Assembly: GCA_047445235.1 (NCBI GenBank)
Contig: JBLGEO010000053.1
Coordinates: 1 to 33,115 of the forward strand
Source of the DNA: JBDSRX01 sp047445235
GTDB taxonomy: Bacteria > Patescibacteriota > Dojkabacteria > J137
Reading direction: 5' to 3'
DNA: 33,115 bases
Part shown: positions 31,206 to 33,115 of the stretch, one piece after another
How the letters are laid out: every line of letters begins with the position of its first letter
Position numbering within the stretch: the first letter of the stretch is position 1
Made by a program: the position numbers and the translations under genes
The notes under the pieces: generated by a model
What the model was told of the DNA's origin: nothing
Databases searched by the model: none
The model's input: only the letters and a program-made list of their open reading frames with translations

Positions 31206-33011
31206 TTAAATGAAGTTCACTACAGTCATAATCATTGGTTCTCTTTCTGTTTCTTTAAAAAGAAGATCCGATACTCTTATTGAAATCTCGTCCTTAACGA
31301 CTTGCACTTCTTCATTTAGAAATTGAGAATAAGTTGCAGTTACTAAATCTGAAACTTCCTTTATAAGCTCCTGACTGTTTTTAACATAAACAAATCCTCT
31401 AGAAATTACTAATGGGTCTCTAATTAGTTTTCTTTCTTTATTTACTAATAAGTCGATGAATACAACTCCATAATTCGCTAGTTGCTCTCTTTCTTTTAGA
31501 ACTGCTGTGCCAACATCTCCAACCCCAGAACCAGAAACTAATAATGGTTCGCATGCGAATTTTTTAATTTCTCTAAATCCTTTTGCTCTATTACCTTCTA
31601 TTACACTTCCTCTTTTTGTAATTAAAACATTTCTTTCTTCAATTCCAACACTTCTTGCTGTCTCTCCGTGAGCTCTTAAGAAATATTGGTATCCGTGAAC
31701 TGGCATAAAGAATTTTGGCTTTACTAAGTTCAACATAATTTTTTGATCTTCTTGATAACCGTGTCCAGAAGTATATAAGTCTAAATCTTCAGATTGTTTT
31801 ACGAATGCATTTTTAGACATAATAGCGTCTACTAGATTTTGGACTGCTCTATCGTTACCTGCAATTGTTCTAGAAGAAATTATTACAGTATCTCCACCTT
31901 GTATCTTTACTCCTTTGTAATCTGCAGTAGCCATTTTTGTTAATGCTGCATCAGTTTCTCCTTGTGCTCCTGTTGTAAGGATCATAATTTTGTCTGGAGA
32001 AATCTTATCAATATTCTGAATTGGTACAACTAAATTCTGAGGTATTTTTATATAACCAATCTCTTGAGCAATTCTAATAGTTTGTCTCATAGAAAAACCA
32101 GCAATTGCAACTTTCTTGTTATGTCTTTGCGCGATCTCAATAAGTTGGTAAAGTCTTCCAACTAAACCAGCGAATGTTGCAACTATTACTCTACCCTTTG
32201 CTTTTTCTACCATTTCTTCTAATCCTTTTGCTACATCGCTCTCCGAGATTGGATGTCCTTTCTTAAGTGAGTTTGTAGAGTCGGATAATAGAATGTCTAC
32301 TCCAGCGTCTCCAATTTTTGCCAATCTTGAATAGTCTGCGACTGGTTCGTTAATTGGTGAGTTGTCGAATTTAAAGTCTCCTGTTTGAACAACTGTTCCT
32401 CCTGGAGTTTTAATACATAATCCAACTGCTTGTGGAATTGAATGGTTAACTCTAAAGAAAGAAACATCAAAGTTATTAAACTTAATATTGCTATTCTCAT
32501 CGATAACATGAAGCTTTCCCTCCATCGCAGCTAATAAATGATCATCTTCAAATTTCGCTTTAATAAGCTCAATTGTAAAGTGTGTTCCATAAAGCTCTGG
32601 ATAATTTAGAGTCTTTAAGTGGTACGGAAGTGCACCAATATGGTCCAAGTGTCCATGAGTAATAAAGACTGCCTTAAGATTCTTCCTCTTTTTTAGTACA
32701 TATGCAATATCTGGTACAACGTGATCAATTCCATAGTAATCAAACTCTGAGAAAGCCAATCCCATGTCTACAACTATCATTTCTTCACCCGATTCGTAAA
32801 CTGTACAGTTTATTCCAATTTCTTCTACTCCACCTAATGGAATAATCCTCAAATTGCCAGAGGGAACTATGTCTGATTCTTCCTTAGTTCTAGGAAAGTC
32901 CTTCTTTACAAAAGGTTTTCTTGTTTGTGCTTCTAATGTTGGGGTAAACTTTGGCTTTGAGTGATTCTCATCGTCTCCTTCTACATTTTCAGCTCTTTTT
33001 TCTATATTCAT
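31206..33011 (-). CDS. rnj: Ribonuclease J
   Basis: 601 residues. Metallo-beta-lactamase/beta-CASP ribonuclease with endo- and 5'-exonuclease activity in mRNA decay and rRNA maturation. The metal motif THGHLDHIG (His119, His121, Asp123, His124) and further blocks FRVNHSIPQAVG, QTGDFKFD, DSTNSLKKG, the beta-CASP ISSRTIAGND and HGYQEDQKIM, and MPVHGYQYFLRAH are all present, plus a C-terminal domain (about 480-601). The first 50 residues are a charged, disordered-looking extension before LRIIPLGGVEEIG. RNase E is not seen, so this is probably a main RNA-decay nuclease. It shares a terminator with the convergent gene. Confidence 0.96.
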   Translation of the reverse strand: MNIEKRAENVEGDDENHSKPKFTPTLEAQTRKPFVKKDFPRTKEESDIVPSGNLRIIPLGGVEEIGINCTVYESGEEMIVVDMGLAFSEFDYYGIDHVVPDIAYVLKKRKNLKAVFITHGHLDHIGALPYHLKTLNYPELYGTHFTIELIKAKFEDDHLLAAMEGKLHVIDENSNIKFNNFDVSFFRVNHSIPQAVGLCIKTPGGTVVQTGDFKFDNSPINEPVADYSRLAKIGDAGVDILLSDSTNSLKKGHPISESDVAKGLEEMVEKAKGRVIVATFAGLVGRLYQLIEIAQRHNKKVAIAGFSMRQTIRIAQEIGYIKIPQNLVVPIQNIDKISPDKIMILTTGAQGETDAALTKMATADYKGVKIQGGDTVIISSRTIAGNDRAVQNLVDAIMSKNAFVKQSEDLDLYTSGHGYQEDQKIMLNLVKPKFFMPVHGYQYFLRAHGETARSVGIEERNVLITKRGSVIEGNRAKGFREIKKFACEPLLVSGSGVGDVGTAVLKEREQLANYGVVFIDLLVNKERKLIRDPLVISRGFVYVKNSQELIKEVSDLVTATYSQFLNEEVQVVKDEISIRVSDLLFKETEREPMIMTVVNFI

Positions 33012-33056
33012 ACTGAATAAAATTAAATATCGTTAATATTTTAACACACTATAGTC

Positions 33057-33091
33057 GTTTCTAGTTACAGGTTGCTAGTTTCTAGTTGAAT
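33057..33091 (+). repeat. Degenerate 7-bp tandem repeat, five units
   Basis: GTTTCTA, GTTACAG, GTTGCTA, GTTTCTA, GTTGAAT in series, each starting GTT. The last unit also pairs with ATTCAAC (33101-33107) to form a 7-pair hairpin. Located upstream of RNase J. Confidence 0.7.
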
Positions 33092-33115
33092 AGCAATGAG
33101 ATTCAACAAGCCACA

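Noticed and set aside
1..33115. Alternative code with UGA as glycine or tryptophan
   Set aside because: gatB ends in TGA at a family-typical length, and conserved tryptophans and glycines use normal codons.

Overview
The window is AT-rich, densely packed bacterial DNA in standard code. gatB ends in a TGA that overlaps the next ATG, so TGA is a stop here. The gene mix points to a Candidate Phyla Radiation (Patescibacteria) genome: two DUF4012 proteins, an archaeal-type UMP kinase, an RNase J, short housekeeping genes, many one-pass membrane proteins with Pro/Thr linkers, and almost no Shine-Dalgarno sequences. I cannot place it below superphylum; groups that read UGA as glycine (Absconditabacteria, Gracilibacteria) are unlikely.

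Layout. 1-4613 (+): a tandem array of five paralogous single-pass surface proteins, the first cut by the window edge, with a sugar-phosphate isomerase (RpiB family) wedged inside. 4728-6538 (+): UppP (undecaprenyl-diphosphatase) and a TIGR01777 SDR protein. 6539-8143 (-): an RluA-type pseudouridine synthase and a methyltransferase. 8183-9427 (+): an MFS-like transporter. 9428-9937 (-): GreA. 10093-13923 (-): a PEGA-like protein and a 1048-residue protein joining an SDR-like domain to DUF4012. 13993-17622: small unknown genes around a phosphatase and an APH-fold kinase. 17722-19773 (-): a large secreted protein. 19915-21291 (-): thioredoxin and thioredoxin reductase. 21377-22863 (-): UMP kinase and a DUF2085 protein. 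23120-27092 (+): trpS, an unknown gene, gatB, a Nudix hydrolase and a small membrane protein. 27262-31145 (+): a second DUF4012 protein, a GT4 glycosyltransferase and a two-helix membrane protein, closed by a strong terminator. 31206-33011 (-): RNase J.

How it fits together. Much of the window concerns the cell envelope: lipid-carrier recycling (UppP), glycosyl transfer, two DUF4012 proteins (a family often found near polysaccharide genes), and at least six surface-anchored proteins. The rest is translation and RNA housekeeping plus a thioredoxin pair. No tRNA, rRNA, CRISPR array, transposase or phage gene was seen. No gene-free stretch exceeds 300 bases; the largest, 22864-23119, holds a heptamer repeat, divergent promoters and a possible 17-codon leader ORF.

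The most unusual points are the exact 137-bp repeat carrying the membrane anchor of two surface paralogs; the SDR-DUF4012 fusion whose SDR part seems to lack its catalytic lysine; short palindromic repeats at gene ends, one present as inverted copies bracketing the DUF4012-glycosyltransferase pair; degenerate 7-bp repeats in two intergenic regions; and extended -10 promoters with near-leaderless starts.
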